From Taeniopygia guttata (lineage: Eukaryota; Chordata; Aves; Passeriformes; Estrildidae), in assembly GCF_048771995.1 (NCBI RefSeq), contig NC_133059.1, positions 3,957,001-4,021,000 on the forward strand: a stretch of DNA of 64,000 nucleotides, read 5' to 3'. Numbering within the stretch: the stretch's first letter is position 1; every line of letters starts with the position of its first letter. Shown piece after piece: positions 63,645 through 64,000 of the stretch. The position numbers were made by a program, and so were the translations under genes. The notes below the pieces were generated by a model, which did no database searches, was not told where the DNA came from, and worked only from the letters and a program-made list of their open reading frames with translations.

Positions 63645-64000
63645 CAGAGGCGGATTTGGGCAGATTAGGGGGGATCTGGGGGGGCTCAGAGGGGATTTGG
63701 GGGTGTTTGGGGGTGTTCATGGGGGTTTGGGGGTGTTTATGGGGGTCTGGGGGGAATCAGAGGGGATTTGGGGGGCTCCTGATGCCACGTGGGGGATCTG
63801 GGGGAGATCTGATGGGGTTTGGGGCGGTTTGGGGGACACGAGAGGGAATTTGGGGGGGTTTGGGGGGCTCAGAGGGGATTTGGGGGACATCAGAGCGGGT
63901 TTGGGAGGATGAGAGGGAGTTTTGGGTGAATTTGAAGGGGTTAAGGCATTATATTTAGGAGTTTTGGGGGATTTTGGGGTGATTTTGGGGTCTCTAAATA
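63645..64000. repeat. MED29 intron array
   Basis: GGGGGTTTGGGGGTGTTTATG and TCAGAGGGGATTTGGGGG units. No further exon is seen before the window edge. Confidence 0.8.

Overview
The window is vertebrate nuclear DNA, most likely from a bird GC-rich microchromosome of the 'dot' type. The evidence is eleven recognisable vertebrate genes in 64 kb, very short introns, extreme GC content, and introns and flanks built almost wholly from short G/C-rich tandem repeats. No LINE, SINE or retroviral sequence was recognised. A bird is an inference from this style; another sauropsid cannot be excluded.

Layout, left to right: FOSB (-, exons 1-2 only; the bZIP exons lie off the left edge) with its promoter near 2.8-3.1 kb; two opposed minisatellite arrays and an orphan CpG promoter-like block (3.1-5.6 kb); RTN2 (-, 5.8-12.3 kb) with an internal short-isoform promoter; VASP (+, 13.5-18.4 kb); OPA3 (-, 19.0-21.4 kb); a GIPR-like class B receptor (+, 22.4-27.4 kb); FBXO46 (+, 29.5-31.2 kb, one coding exon); QPCTL (+, 32.2-36.3 kb); DLL3 (-, 36.5-41.9 kb); TIMM50 (-, 42.6-48.0 kb); SUPT5H (-, 49.5-61.6 kb, 29 coding exons); and the last coding exon of MED29 (-, 63.4 kb). 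Exon borders were read by hand from GT/AG sites, and reading phase closes across every complete gene.

FOSB to QPCTL matches human 19q13.32, and DLL3-TIMM50-SUPT5H-MED29 matches human 19q13.2, two blocks several Mb apart in human. Human order here is from memory. The blocks meet at the tail-to-tail QPCTL/DLL3 junction, only 134 bp between stop codons. PPM1N, GPR4, EML2 and SNRPD2, which lie among these genes in human, were not seen.

The genes are unrelated in function (immediate-early transcription factor, ER shaping, actin assembly, mitochondrial proteins, incretin receptor, ubiquitin ligase adaptor, glutaminyl cyclisation, Notch ligand, transcription elongation, Mediator). What unites them is DNA structure. 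Tandem repeats repeatedly start at exon edges and carry copies of part of the exon, often with its splice site. I found clear cases in RTN2, VASP, GIPR, QPCTL, DLL3, TIMM50 and SUPT5H. In two genes the same kind of repeat has entered the reading frame: a 7-residue array forms the tail of OPA3, and a 14-residue array fills DLL3 where two EGF repeats are expected.
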